Positions 1 to 11,301 are shown, numbered from the stretch's first letter. The stretch: 30,760 nt of DNA from Pigoraptor vietnamica (GCA_943704525.1 CALSCQ010003377.1:5001-35760), one strand, 5' to 3'. Notes: a model not told the origin generated them from the sequence alone. Program-made: numbers and translations.

Positions 1-2812
1 GCGCAAAGGGGAAAGTCGGTGCGTATTTGCGATCAATGTGTTCGTGCTCTGCGAAGTATAGGCACGGACGAGCGGACACGCGTTGGACACACACACACAT
101 GCATCGCACACACAAACATACGCACACGTGCACATGCTGGCCACACCTACACACATGTACACAGACATGCCGCCCGTGCGATGTAGCATCAGCGAAAATG
201 ACTTGCGGATGTCTAAATGCGCGTATTTCTCAATCCTGCAGCTCAAGGACCAGATTAACACAGATCATCGCGTGCATGCTCTTCTTGAGCGGATAGAGGG
301 GCGGAGTAAGGATCTCCTTGCTCTGTACGAAGATGCCGATGGGTGAGTTCATTGTTTTTGTGCTATTTGTGCGTTTGAAACTGTGTGTGTGTGTGTGTGT
401 GCGTGTGTGTGTGTGTGTGTGCATGTGTGTGCGTGTGTGTGTGCGTGTGTGTGTGTGTGTATGTGAGAGTGTGTGTTGCAACGTAATGAGGCGCCATTTG
501 ACGTCTCCTTCGCCGTCCCACAGCCTTCGCAAGTCTGAAATTGCCGCCCTCTCAATGGGAGGCGAATTCTCGGAGTTTTACGACCGTCTGAAGGCGCTCA
601 AGGACTACCACCGGCGCAATCCGAACGAGGTACGTGCGTCCATCTTGCAGCAGCAGCCTCTCAAGTCGCCTCTCCCTCCCTGTTTTGTTCTCTTAATCTT
701 TCGTGCCTGCATTTCGAATCCCGCGCGTTGCGTGTGCTTCTGTGTGCAATTCCGCTTTTGTGTGTGTGCGTGTGTGTGTGTGTGTGTCTGTGCGTGTGTG
801 CGTGTGCGTGTGCGTGTGCGTGTGTCCGCTTCCTTCCCTGTCTGACACGCCCTTGCGCAGATCGCCGAGCCGATGGAGATGGAGTTTCTCGTGAGGGACT
901 CTGCGGACGGCGATGCGAAGGAAAGCGGAGAGGAGGAGGTCATGATGATCGAGTTCACGGACGAGGAGGGTTTTGGGCGGTATCTCGACCTCCACGAGCA
1001 CTTCAACACATACCTCAACCTGCGCGGCGTGGAGCGCGTCGACTACATCACGTTTTTGCAGACGTTCGACCGCTTTTTTGACATTCCTCGCGAAAAGAAG
1101 ACCCAGGAGTACCAGAGGTGGGTGTATCTCCCTTTGGATGGATGAGATGTTGGTTTGAATCATATACATGTGTCCTTCAGCTCCATTATGGACGGAAGTG
1201 AAGAGGGGAGGTGGAGAGAAGGGATAGAAAGGGGGCGAGACGTGTGTGTGAACTGGAGTCCAAACTGAGAACCGTTGCCTCGCGTTGGTTGCTTATTTGG
1301 TTTGCAGTCGCTTAAGAAAGCACTCTTGCTCGTCGTAGCTATGTCCGAGGCCTTCGTGACTATCTGTACGATTACCACACGCGCCTCAATCCGCTCTTCG
1401 ACATTGACGGCGAGCTTTCGCGCGCGCGGGAAGCGTTCGATCGGCAGTGGTCCGTGGGCCGTTTCATGGGATGGGAGGGCATTGACGTGGGGGAGCAAAA
1501 CGGCGTTGGGAACGGCGCGGGCGCGTCGCTGTTCTGCGTGGCGTGCGGCAAGGATTTCGCGAAGCAGACGGTGTTTGACGCGCACTTGAAGGGACAAAAG
1601 CACGTGAAGGCGGCGCAGCGCATGGCCGCGGAGGGTCGTTCGGCGTCGCAGGCGGACGCCGCGGAGTTGAAGAGAGCGCACGACGCGGAGAAGTTGGCGA
1701 AGCTGCGGGAAGTCGCACTGCTGGAGGCTGAGGTGTGTGTGTGCGCACACGTGTGTGAGAGCTGGCGGGTGTGGGTGTAGAGGTATTACGGTGCCGTGAT
1801 ATTTCGCGAGTGTCTGTTGCGCCGTGTCGACATGGTGAAGTGGCGGATCTCAATGTGCCTCATCACTCGTCCATTTCTGACCCCAATTTTTCGTCCTGGA
1901 CTTGTCTTCCGACAGGTGTATGCGCTCGTTGAGCTCCTTAGCGAGCAGCGCCAGGCCACCCGGTCCGAGGTGGAGCGCAAGCAGGCGCGCACGGCGGACG
2001 AAATTCTCGCCGAGCACGACGAGGCAGAGGTTGTTGTGGACGACGAGGACGACGATGCGGACAAGCCCATTTACAACCCCAAGGTGTGTGTGCCGTGTGT
2101 GTGTGTGTGTGTGTGTATGTGTGTGTGTGTGTGTGTGCGTGCGTGTAGGTGCATTCCGTTCTGTTCACATGGTCCCGAAACCTTTCCTCTGCCCTCTGCT
2201 GATCTGTCGCCTTCGCCGTTGTCCATCGCAGAATGTACCCCTTGGATGGGACGGCAAGCCCATTCCGTACTGGCTCTACAAGCTCCACGGGCTCAACATT
2301 TCGTACGACTGCGAAATCTGCGGAAACCAGAGCTACCGCGGGCCGAAGGCGTTTCAGCGACACTTTCAGGTAAGTTCGGTTGCTTCTTACCTTTTTGCAG
2401 GGAAAGAGGGAAGGGGCTGTGTGTGTCTGTGTGTGTCTGAGTGTGTGGTGTTTTTAGGTGGTTGTTGATGCCAGGACTGACGCGGTGTACGCAGGAATGG
2501 CGCCATGCGCACGGAATGCGCCAACTTGGGATTCCGAACACGCGGCACTTTCTCAACGTCACGCAGATCGAAGACGCCCGAGCATGTATCCCCATCTCGT
2601 CCTTATACCTGTCCCGTCATGGTCAGCATGGCTTTGCTTTCCAATTAGCTTCCTTTACTTCTCCCCGTTTGTTTGCAGTGTGGGAGCGCATCAAGGGCAT
2701 GAAGAAGGTCGAGATGTTCAAGGCGGACGTCGAGGAGGAGTACGAGGACTCGCAGGGAAATGTCGTTAACAAGAAGATTTTCGAGGATCTCCGCCGGCAG
2801 GGCCTTCTGTAG
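1..2812 (+). CDS. SF3A3: Splicing factor 3A subunit 3 (SF3a60/Prp9), 5' partial
   Basis: Subunit of the SF3a complex of the U2 snRNP, needed for pre-spliceosome assembly in the nucleus. Exons: 1-18 (tail of an exon cut by the edge), 242-342, 524-629, 861-1117, 1339-1732, 1916-2083, 2232-2369, 2495-2585, 2679-2812; all junctions keep frame and give 468 residues (human protein 501). Family signatures read off directly: [10 protein letters not shown] near the start, the [15 protein letters not shown] block, a C2H2 matrin/U1-type zinc finger ([23 protein letters not shown]) at about 1534-1605, the [16 protein letters not shown] block, a second C2H2 finger ([19 protein letters not shown]...EWRHAH) and the ending [17 protein letters not shown]. 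The retained inner C2H2 finger is, from memory, a feature of yeast and plant homologues rather than of the human protein. Perhaps 30-35 N-terminal residues lie left of the window. Five of its introns carry GT-rich tracts. Convergent with the isocitrate dehydrogenase gene, 237 bp apart. Confidence 0.95.
88..172. repeat. AC-rich simple sequence in SF3A3 intron 1
   Basis: Impure (CA)n with TG interruptions inside the intron at 19-241. It is CA-rich on the sense strand, opposite to most other repeat-bearing introns here. Confidence 0.7.
382..476. repeat. (GT)n tract in SF3A3 intron 2
   Basis: Long GT/GC-interrupted repeat starting about 40 bases after the 5' splice site of the intron at 343-523. 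Open frames through it encode only alternating Cys-Val or His-Thr and are artefacts. Confidence 0.85.
760..828. repeat. (GT)n tract in SF3A3 intron 3
   Basis: GT-rich repeat with GC interruptions in the intron at 630-860, ending about 32 bases before the 3' splice site. Confidence 0.8.
2084..2150. repeat. (GT)n tract in SF3A3 intron 6
   Basis: GT repeat that begins at the 5' splice site itself, so the donor GTGTGT is part of the repeat (intron 2084-2231). The intron at 1733-1915 begins the same way. Confidence 0.8.
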
Positions 2813-3049
2813 CCGCGTGCTGGGGGGCAACGACATACATATCCTCTCGATCGCGATCACAGTACGCGCGTCATTCTCTCGTCTGCGTATGTGGCATTCA
2901 CTGCTGGAGGAGAGTGACTTGCGTCGTAATATTGCGAATGAAGATGGTGGTCTGCCGTTCCAGTGGATCTCTGTGGGCCTTGCCAAAACAGACGCAATTC
3001 GCCTTTATGTGTACCACTACTTGACAGCGAAGGATGTGCACGTGAGCGC

Positions 3050-5175
3050 TTACAACTTCTTCGCGAGGTTTGCCGCCGTTGCGTCGATAAACGCGGCCGT
3101 CGACACGGCACTGGACCTGCAGACAGAGAGGCAACCCACTGGTGAGCACCGCAAAGCTAAACCAAGAGCCCGCGCAACACAGCACCGCATACGACTACAC
3201 GACTGCAGTCCACGCACGCAAACACCCACTCCTTGCCAGTGGCGCGAGCGAGATCCCGCGTGAGCTTTCCGGACTCGGCCGTCTCGACCGCCGCCGACAC
3301 AAGCGCGCCCGCAAACTTGGCGAGGGCGTCGTTCTTGTCGAGCGTCGCGCGGTGCGACAGGGCACGTGACCATGCGCCGATGGTCGGCAGCGGGTTGAGG
3401 CTGAATGCCTTGTCCTGCGAGCAGTGGCATATACGCCGTCAGTGCTCGAGTAGCACGTAACAGCAAAACAATGTAGGATGTATGCGGAACGGCAATGACG
3501 CATAAGAAGTCCGCACACAAAGGATGGAAGGGGCGCCGGTCGGGCGGAGTTCCCACCTTGCTGCCGAGGTGGCGCGCGATGGTGCCGTGGCCCGTCTCCG
3601 CAAGGACGATCTTGCCGTCGCCGCTCACGAGCGCGCTCGTCATGAGCGCAACCGAGCCGAAGCCTGCATTGGAACCGGCGAAGCGAATGACGTCAGATCA
3701 GCTTGAGAAACAGACGTCCAGGGACTCCTCACGCCGCGAGAAGGGAGAGACTATGAGCAAACATGAAGGTGTCGAACAAGTGCTGCAGGTAGCGACGCTG
3801 AATGTGCCCGTCATTGGGGTCAAAGGACGCACCGGCGGCGACCGTGGCCGACTGGACGTCGCCGTCGTAGTTCTTGCACGCCCACACAAAGCCGCCGTTC
3901 GACTTGATCGCAAAGGCGACCATGTCGTCGATGAGGCGGTGCTCGTACCACGTCTTGTTGGCCTCAAACTCCGCCTTGTAGTTCCTGCGGAGACAGGGGC
4001 AGTTGTCGGATCAGGACATGTGATGGGCGTGCGTCCATCGACTCGACTCGTACAGAGACAGAAGGAGAGGGGACGAGAAGGGATCAACAATGCCTTGGAG
4101 CCATTTCTCCGTGACAAAGTGAGTCATTCAAACTACAATGGGCCTCACATCCTCCTTCTCCCTTATACAAACAAAGTGAGGCGCGTCTAATGCACATTAC
4201 TCCTCAATGCACACACCAACACAGTGAACGCCACACAAAATGGCACAGACGAACAGGGCGTTACGCGCACGCACTTGTCGTAAATGGCCTGGAAAATGTC
4301 CTTGAAGCGGCCGTCGTACTTCTTAAGAATAGTGTTCTTCGAGCTGAGGTACAGCGGCTGCTTGCGCTTAAGCGCCTGGCGGAAGCACGCGTGCGCAAAA
4401 GACTCGATCGCCTAAAAGCGTGACGGTGATGTGTGTGAATGCACGCGAGTGTGGGTGAAGGGGATAATTCGTGAGAAATCGACGTGAGAGCCGAAATAAT
4501 GCGTTCTTCTCCTCTTCCTCCAATGGCACCCTGACAAACCGCACCAAAACCATTCCTCTCCGCACGTGGCTCCATGTCCAAAACACCTGTCACACGACCC
4601 GCCCACACCCACCGCGTCCGTGTTGTACATGCCAACGGCGACGCCAGACTTCTTGAACTTGAAGACCTCCGAAGTCGACTTGTCGCCGCCCGCGCCGGTG
4701 AACGTCATCTCGAATGTGCCCGCGCCGGGTGCGAGGAAGTCCTGGGCGTCAAACTGAGGGAAGGCGGCGCGTGCAAGAGTGAGCACACCCGCACGCGTGT
4801 TCTAATGGGTGCGCACGCTTATATACGCATGCCCTTGCACATTACAACGAAATGCGCATTGCGAGCGCACGCGCACACGCGTGCCCACCTGGTCGCCAGC
4901 GGCCTCGCGCACGATCGTGATCGAGTTTGTCCACGTGGGAATGGCGGGGGGGATGTTCTTGGGCACAATCTGCGGCGATGGCGTGTGTAAGACGGCGAAT
5001 CGACAGTGAATCAACACGCCGCTGACGTCGCATTCACAATGGAGAGAGCGGCAGCCATGCAGTCTTAGTTTCAACATATCAACACACGGCGAAAGGCAGG
5101 CGCACCTGCTCGCGAATAATGACGCCGCCAATGGCGCTGCGAATCGTCGCGTTGGGGCTACGGAGATCGTCTGCA

Positions 5176-5231
<56 letters not shown>

Positions 5232-6042
5232 GCTTCAGTCGTCCGTCGCCAACAAGAACAGCGCCCGAATCCACTATAAAACTAGTCCCTCCGTCATCAC
5301 ATCGATATCCCGATGCATAAGCCTCATGCTACGACCTCAACTGGCTTGCAAACGTATTTGTCATGGCAATCCGTACACTCGCGCACGAAGAGCGTGCAAA
5401 AATGAGTATATCACTGCGCACGCACCATAAGGGGTTGTCGTCGAGCACTTGACGGCGGCGCCTGCCTCGCGGATGGCGGCGAGGGCATCCTGCGTGACCT
5501 TGTCGCCCGTCTTCTTGCGGTTCGCAAGCGACAGGTCAAACGTGCGCTTTTTGAGATTGACGTTCGGATCGATGAGCTGCGCAGAGGGCAAATCAGTCGT
5601 CTGTCTCGAACGGCTTCAAGGATGCAAACAGGCAAGTCCCGAAATGCGCGAGCGGGGAGCATAGTCGTTTGGAGATGATAAAGCACAACGCAAAGAACAG
5701 TAAGCGCAACACTTGTTGCAGATGGCCATCAAACACACACATCCCCACACCGTGTTGCGTCATGGCCTCAAACACACATCCTCACACGCATGCCACGCAC
5801 CTTGGAGGAGACCATGTCCCAAATGACAGCGGCCATGTCATCGCCCTTGAGCTCCACCACGGGTCCGCTCACAGACACCTTGGACGCATCTGCGTGGGAG
5901 TGGCATCGCATGAGCATCTCCGGTCCAGCAAAATCAGATCGAGATAACGGGGGCTACACTCACACTGACGACGAGAGGTCGCCGTCACCGCAATGCCGCG
6001 CACGGCCGGCGCGACGACGGTTGCGCGCACGTTGCTGAGCAT
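3050..6042 (-). CDS. NADP-dependent isocitrate dehydrogenase-like, mitochondrial
   Basis: Oxidative decarboxylation of isocitrate to 2-oxoglutarate; homodimeric eukaryotic-type family. Exons in transcript order: 6042-5964, 5889-5801, 5576-5426, 5170-5106, 4969-4889, 4753-4613, 4411-4275, 3984-3833, 3663-3557, 3414-3230, 3116-3050; all phases agree, 417 residues (human IDH1 414). Residues 1-27 are Arg/Ala/Val-rich without acids, ending RRQY-AS, a typical mitochondrial presequence. Conserved against IDH1: T104 (=T77), S111 (=S94), N113, R117 (=R100), R126 (=R109), R149 (=R132), the [11 protein letters not shown] block and [19 protein letters not shown] keeps the Arg-His pair that binds the NADP phosphate. 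Odd: the T77-S94 loop is ten residues shorter, losing the R82 region, and the position of catalytic Tyr139 is Phe156. The spacing of the other substrate residues matches IDH1 exactly, so this is not misalignment. Activity is therefore uncertain. The protein ends AKKL. Confidence 0.9.
5178..5229. repeat. Pure (CA)26 microsatellite, UG repeat in the IDH transcript
   Basis: Uninterrupted 52-bp CA repeat. In the minus-strand transcript it is a (UG)26 run separated from the 3' splice site at 5171 by only a few bases, occupying the place of the polypyrimidine tract. Confidence 0.95.
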
Positions 6043-6607
6043 GGTGAGATGTGTCTGCAACACGGCGTGCATGTAAACGCAATGCCTTTAGAGAGTGCAC
6101 GGAGGCGGGAGCAATCGAGTGAGAACAATTACCTTCGACTCTTTACGTTCTATACTCCACACGTGATGCCCTCTCTGCAGTGGCTGCTAGTCGTGTCTTT
6201 TCTCCTTCAACGTGCATGTGTGGCTGTGCAAGTGTATGGGCGTTTGTTGTCGGTTGCTGGCGATGGATCACCGAGAGCTCGCAAGACTACGCCAATTACG
6301 TCATGTGAACGTCATTTACCAGATGCTAAGTTAGCGAAATTTCGGCGAGAACAGTAACCCTCACTATTTAGGACCCTTGACGCCGCGAATTAGGATTCGG
6401 CGGAAAAATTGCGAAAAAAAGCGGGTCGATTTCAATTCGGAACTCCCCTTGCCCGCGCATGTGTGTTGTAAACACGGCCGCCAACGCACACTGAAGTGCT
6501 GGCATGAGTGTAGAAAGCGACGCGTTGTACGGATTGCGCGCTTGGTCTGCACTTGTTCGCGTTGCGTGTGTTTGCGTCGTGGATTGCAAGCGGACTGAGG
6601 AGCAGAA
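6043..6607. promoter_or_regulatory. Divergent intergenic region between IDH and PX-SH3 genes
   Basis: 565 bp separate the two start codons. It must hold both 5' UTRs and promoters. I see no TATA box at a convincing distance, no repeat and no conserved open frame. A purine-rich, A-rich stretch lies at about 6400-6430. Confidence 0.45.
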
Positions 6608-8059
6608 ATGGGGCGTCATGTGACAAAGGCGAACATCACGGGCATACAGAAGCGGCGAAAGCCCAGCAAGCACTATGTGGGCTGCCACCAGCGTGTGGAC
6701 GGTTCTGCCTTGCATGCGTGTTGGCAATCTTCTTATGTGCGCTTCGTAGAATGCTAGATTATTTTTATGACTGTTCGCTTTGCTTGTGCTGACTCGTGTA
6801 CGGTCGTCGCAGGTGTACATCATTCAGGTCGAGTGGTCCACTGGCGAACGCGGGACCATCTACCGCCGCTACAACGAATTCTTTGAGTTTCAGTCGGCCA
6901 TGCTCGACACGTTCCCCGACGTGGGAAAAGTGGCCAACGGCAATCGGTTACTGCCTTTTCTTCCCGGTGCGTGTGTGGGCGTCTTGTTCGTGCGCGTGTG
7001 CAGTCCGGCACATCCAGTTTTAGGCGATGCAGTTTTTTGAGGAGTGATACAGTGCGCTTGGGTCCCTCCCCCCCCCCCGCGGGTGTCGACTCATCCGCTC
7101 TGCACCCCTTGACAGGCAAGAAGCTGATTGGGCGCAGTGCCATTCGCGAGGTCGCCGAGGAGCGCGAGAACCAGCTTGACGCGTACCTGAGCAAGCTCAT
7201 CAAGCTCCCCTCGCAATATATCGAGTCGGATCTCATGGTCACGTTCTTCTCGGCCAACGACGACGACAGGAATCCCCCGGAGAACGCCAAGACGCGCCCG
7301 ATATCCGGCGAATATGCCGCGCGCCACGGCATCACGCCCGCCCCTGCGTCCCCTGCGTCCTCGGCGCGCGTGGAGAAGCAGAAAAAGGTGTTCGAACAGA
7401 ACAGCGACAGCGGTGATCTCGAGCTGCAGGCGCGCCCGTCCGCAACCCCCAAGCCCGCTGCGCAGGCCCGGCCCCCTCCTCCCAAAGCGTCGAATGCAGC
7501 GCCAGTGACCATGGAGCGGTTTGTTACGGGCGCGGCGTACGAGGCGCAGGGTGAGGGCGAGATCACGTTTGCGGAGGGCGTGATCGTCGACGAGGTGTTG
7601 GAGAAGTCTCCCAACGGCTGGTGGATGATTCGGTGTGGCGGCGCAGAGGGGTGGGCCCCCTCGAACTACCTCGATCCGTACAGGCCGACACCTGCGGGTC
7701 CCTCGCGGCCGCCGGCCCCTTCGGCTGCGGCGAGCGCCCCCTCCCCCACGCCCGCAGCAGCCTCTAATCCCGGAAGGCCACCCCGACCGTCCGTGCCTTC
7801 TACCGTTGGCAATTCGAGCGGGCCCGCGCGTCCCCCTCGCCCCTCGGCGCCCGCCGTGAACGCGGCGTCGTCGGCGTCTGCCTCGTCTGCCGCGCCGCCC
7901 CGCCCGGCACAGCCAGTCTCTGCCAAGGTGAACACGTTTGAGAAGCCCGCCGCAGCCCCCAAGCCGGCGTCTGCGCCGAGGCCCGCAGCGCGCCCGGCAC
8001 CGCCTGCGGGCGGTTCGTCGATCAAGGCGAACCCCTTCATGCAGGCAGACAAGAAGTGA
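6608..8059 (+). CDS. PX-SH3 domain adaptor protein (Tks/p47phox-like)
   Basis: Predicted phosphoinositide-binding scaffold at membranes. Exons 6608-6676, 6813-6966, 7116-8059; 388 residues. The short first exon reads ITGIQKRRKPSKHY and joins VYIIQVEWSTGERGTIYRRYNEFFEF, matching the start of the SH3PXD2 (Tks) PX domain closely, which fixes both the start and the first splice. PX domain about residues 3-130, with the RRY basic motif, LLPFLPGKKLIGRS and the RLP-like KLPSQY. A single SH3 domain lies at about 207-264 (ERFVTGAAYEAQGEGEITFAEG ... NGWWMIR ... GWAPSNYLDPY). The last 120 residues are Pro/Ala-rich with several PPRP motifs, then an NPF tripeptide at 380-382, the classical EH-domain ligand. 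This suggests endocytic or actin-linked scaffolding; that role is inference. Shares an intergenic region with IDH. Confidence 0.9.
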
Positions 8060-8119
8060 TTACATGGTGAAATTGGACTAGACTTTGAAAGTGGTTTGCT
8101 GACTCGAAAAACGAGGAAC

Positions 8120-8140
8120 GCACGCACGCACGCACGCACG
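8120..8140. repeat. (CACG)n short tandem repeat
   Basis: About five tetranucleotide copies between the convergent ends of the PX-SH3 gene and the membrane-protein gene. Confidence 0.8.
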
Positions 8141-8187
8141 CCGCACGCCGCACCACGCCTCACTACGCTCAACACAAACATTGCACG

Positions 8188-10625
8188 TTATTCCTGGCGA
8201 ATGGCCGGTCCCCCAGCTGCCTCGCCGATGGCGAATGGGTCCTCCCCCATAGGGCTTCTTTGCCACTCGTCGGCGGGAGCTGGCTGGCGCTCAGGGGCAG
8301 GGTCACTTGGACGCGCAGTTTGCGACGATACGCGTGGTCGCTGCTGTTGTGACGAAAGCTCCCAGGGCCACAGGTAGAGAAAGTTGAGGGTGAAGGTCGA
8401 CGAATGAAGGTGAACGAACGGCCACAGGTGCACGCCGCTGTAGGTGAGAAGGCGCGCGGTTTGTCCCATGACAAAGTAGCACATGAGCAGTGTGAGGACG
8501 ACAATCACGACGCTCGAGAAGAACGTGACGCGAGAAAGCACGAGGACGCTGCGAAGTGGAGGGAGGGGGCCCGCGGCGCAGCGTGAAAACTGGAACGGAA
8601 CGAGGGTGCCGTTTTGCTGGACCCTGTAATCGCGTTACCCAGCAGGCGGATTAGCAACTGCCGTGCGCAGATTAGCAACTGCCGTGCGCACGAGGCCCGC
8701 TAATTGCCAAACTTTGCACATGTTACTAACCGCACAGCAAGCAGCTCGTCCGCGTACGGCCCCTCGCTGTCGTCTAAGATGAAGTAGCGACCGTCCGCGT
8801 GAATGAGCGAGAGGGACGTCAGCGCGCACACGAGGTGCCCCAAGTGGCCATTCGTGATGCTGACGGTGCACTGCGCAACGTCGCCACCGGCGTCCACGCA
8901 GCTATGTACCACAGGAGGCTCCACTTCTCCTTCAGCGCGACGGCACTCCCACCACCTGTGCGCCGACGCCACGCGCGCAACAGCGGCAGGCCAGTGCCAC
9001 CGCAGCGTCGCGTTCACCGTAGCCACGCTCACGCCAATTGCGGCAAGGAGGCGCCGTTTCTTTCCGCGGTAGGACAGGTCCTCCTCGTCGCCGATTGGAT
9101 GGCCGAGAGCCTTCTGCAGATACGTCTCGATGAACGGCCCGCGGCACGCCGACCACATTTCAAAGTCGGAGGGGTCTAGCGACGGCCGCCCGTTGACGGC
9201 GCGCTGCCACGGGCACCGCTTGAGCGCCTCGGACGTATTGAACGACTCGACAATGTCGATGAGCACGGTGACTGCCTCGCGCGCCACGTCGGCACTGTCC
9301 TCCCACGCAATCTGGCGCGTGAACGTGTCGCTATCGGACGGCCGCACGCCCATCGAAGCGGAGAGCCACGCGCGCCGCCCAAACGCAGCCGACGAGATGT
9401 AGCTCCCGCTGCACACAGGCGGCCGCCTCGCCTCGTCCTCGTCCACGTCGACATCGTCTGACGCACCGTTGTCGCCAGGCACGATTGCGGGGCGCCTTGA
9501 CGGTATGCTACGGAGAGCCATAATCTGGTGAGTGACGACCATGACAACAGCGTTGATGTCGACGCTGAGCACGTGATCGCCCGCGTGCAGAGGGCTGAAG
9601 AAGGCCGCGAGAATCGGTACGACGGGCGGAAGAATGGGCGCGGTGCCGTCGAGTAGGTCCACCTCGTGCACAAGCATGTCGTGGAAGTGCGTGCCCGCGT
9701 GTGCGCTCCTGTCTGTGCGGCTGTAGAACGACGCGCGACCACTGAGACCGTCGGGATAAACTGGCAGGGTGCTCGGAAATTGCACCTGAGACGACGAAGT
9801 GATCTCGCTCCCAAACGCGCGGGAATCGGACGCGACAGTCCTCTCTCGCGGACTGAGAGGGACAACGCGAATGCGCGCTGCGTCAATTGGTTTGTGGAGA
9901 CGCCGCTTTGAGAGCTCTGCGACCAGCAACCCGTGCTCGCGCAAATAGCCGCCTGCGACCGCAGCGCCCACGGAAATGTTCCTACGCTCAGAAGCGGAAG
10001 TTATGAGCGGCAAAACTAGAGCCAACGTAGTCAGTGAAAAACAATATACAGTCGTACGAAGAAGGTAAAGACGGCGCAACGCACCATTGAAGCGGCTCTC
10101 CTACGGCTTTCCCATCGACGCATCCCATCTGCAAATCGAGCGCCACGGTTGGTGCATCCAGGCACACCGTGCCGTCCACGACGAGGCGACCGGCGCGATA
10201 CTCGTCGCTGGAGCGAGAAGAGCAAGGACATTACTTCACTCCAACCCACGGCAAAGTCCTTAGAGCAAGATACACAAAGAGCTACCCACACGTCGACATT
10301 CTGCAGAATAGAGACGGCAGAAGACGGATTCCGTAGGTAGTGCAGGTAATACTGCTTCTTCGCGATGCACATGGAAATGTGCGCCGTCGCCGTGTGGGGC
10401 TCGCGAAAGTACGGCGAAAACAGACCGCCCTTGGCGCTTGCAACGTCCGCTGTTACGCATAAACAACACGGGACGCGTCAGAAGAATGCACATAAGGTAC
10501 TTTCCAACATCGATCCCACTACATAACGCGACGCAACGCGCAAAACACGCACCCAACGCCACGACTGCCCACAGGCAGACGGCCGTTGTCGCCAGGCACA
10601 GCGGAAGCGCCCTTCGCCGCCCCAT
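8188..10625 (-). CDS. Two-pass membrane protein with large luminal domain, unknown family
   Basis: Not recognised. Exons in transcript order: 10625-10553, 10449-10290, 10207-10085, 9981-8731, 8623-8188; phases agree, 680 residues. The N-terminus is MGRRR followed by a hydrophobic helix (about 5-25) that could be a signal anchor. A large mostly soluble region (about 26-565) follows, with scattered Cys residues and a few N-x-S/T sequons (NISV, NTSE, NATL). It includes an acidic Asp/Glu-rich loop (DDVDVDEDEA). A second hydrophobic helix lies at about 569-588, then a roughly 90-residue Gln/Pro/Arg tail. The layout, two helices flanking a lumenal or extracellular domain, recalls TMEM231 or PIG-S, but I see no convincing sequence match to either. 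Intron 4 contains a perfect 21-bp duplication. Divergent from the ubinuclein gene. Confidence 0.75.
8649..8690. repeat. Perfect 21-bp tandem duplication in intron
   Basis: Two identical adjacent copies of GATTAGCAACTGCCGTGCGC plus A, in the intron 8624-8730 of the membrane-protein gene. Looks like a recent slippage or duplication. Confidence 0.95.
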
Positions 10626-11301
10626 TGTGCGCCTCTCCTATCTGAGGCCGCAGAAAACGCGCCGCAAGCGTCAGCTCAAGGGTTCCATGCCGATCTTGAA
10701 ATCCACTCGCTCGTCTGTGGTCGAGACGCGCACTAACGTTTACACTCAGCCTTTCTCTACGATGAACACAACGCGGAAACAAAACGATGCAGGAAGTCTC
10801 CTCCACAACGACTCTTGGTGTACGTTGCTGTGCGTTGAGTGCAGTTTTGCGTGGCTTCCACTTGCGAAAAATGGAGAAAACCGCGCTCGCTATCCGATGT
10901 GAGAGCAACGTGCTTTCACACTTGCCGGACATTGGGGCATCGCCCTAACACCCACCTTAGCATGCACCGCACTGTTTAACATCCACCTCCCATTGGTACC
11001 CAGCGTAATACCCACCCATTGCGTGCATTGCAGTTTCCCGCCGTTACATCGATGTCACTCACTGGAGGACAACAGAAAATTGTGAAACGGCATTTTTGTG
11101 AAGGCACTACGTTCCCTTTTCTTTTCTCAAACGGACTTGCTCAACGCATTCGCTCTTTCTTCACCGCGTGGGGGGTTGACGCACATGTTTTGAGTGTGAC
11201 GAACGCGGCAACGGTTGTGCGATGGCCGTCGTTTGTTCGTCGTGATCTCACCCGGTGGATCCCAAATTGACTCGCCTTGACAGCGAAGAAAAAAAAAAGG
11301 G
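10626..11301. promoter_or_regulatory. Divergent intergenic region, membrane protein / ubinuclein
   Basis: 676 bp between two start codons on opposite strands. Two near-repeats of an ACACCCACC/TACCCACCC type lie at 10949-11017. An A-run (AAGAAAAAAAAAAGG) sits just before the ubinuclein ATG. No coding potential seen. Confidence 0.4.

Noticed and set aside
705-730. tRNA-like B box (TTCGAATCC) in SF3A3 intron 3
   Set aside because: No A box at the right distance and no cloverleaf; it lies in a repeat-bearing intron.
318-845. Long frames of alternating Cys/Val or His/Thr on both strands at 318-1018 and 16308-16886
   Set aside because: They are translations of GT/CA repeats inside introns of SF3A3 and MED20. 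The real exons on both sides splice across them.
3050-3061. Peroxisomal signal at the IDH C-terminus (AKKL)
   Set aside because: KKL is not a canonical PTS1, and the N-terminus carries a strong mitochondrial presequence.
8188-10625. Assignment of the two-helix protein to TMEM231 or PIG-S
   Set aside because: The topology fits both, but I found no run of matching residues. TMEM231 is also about half this length.
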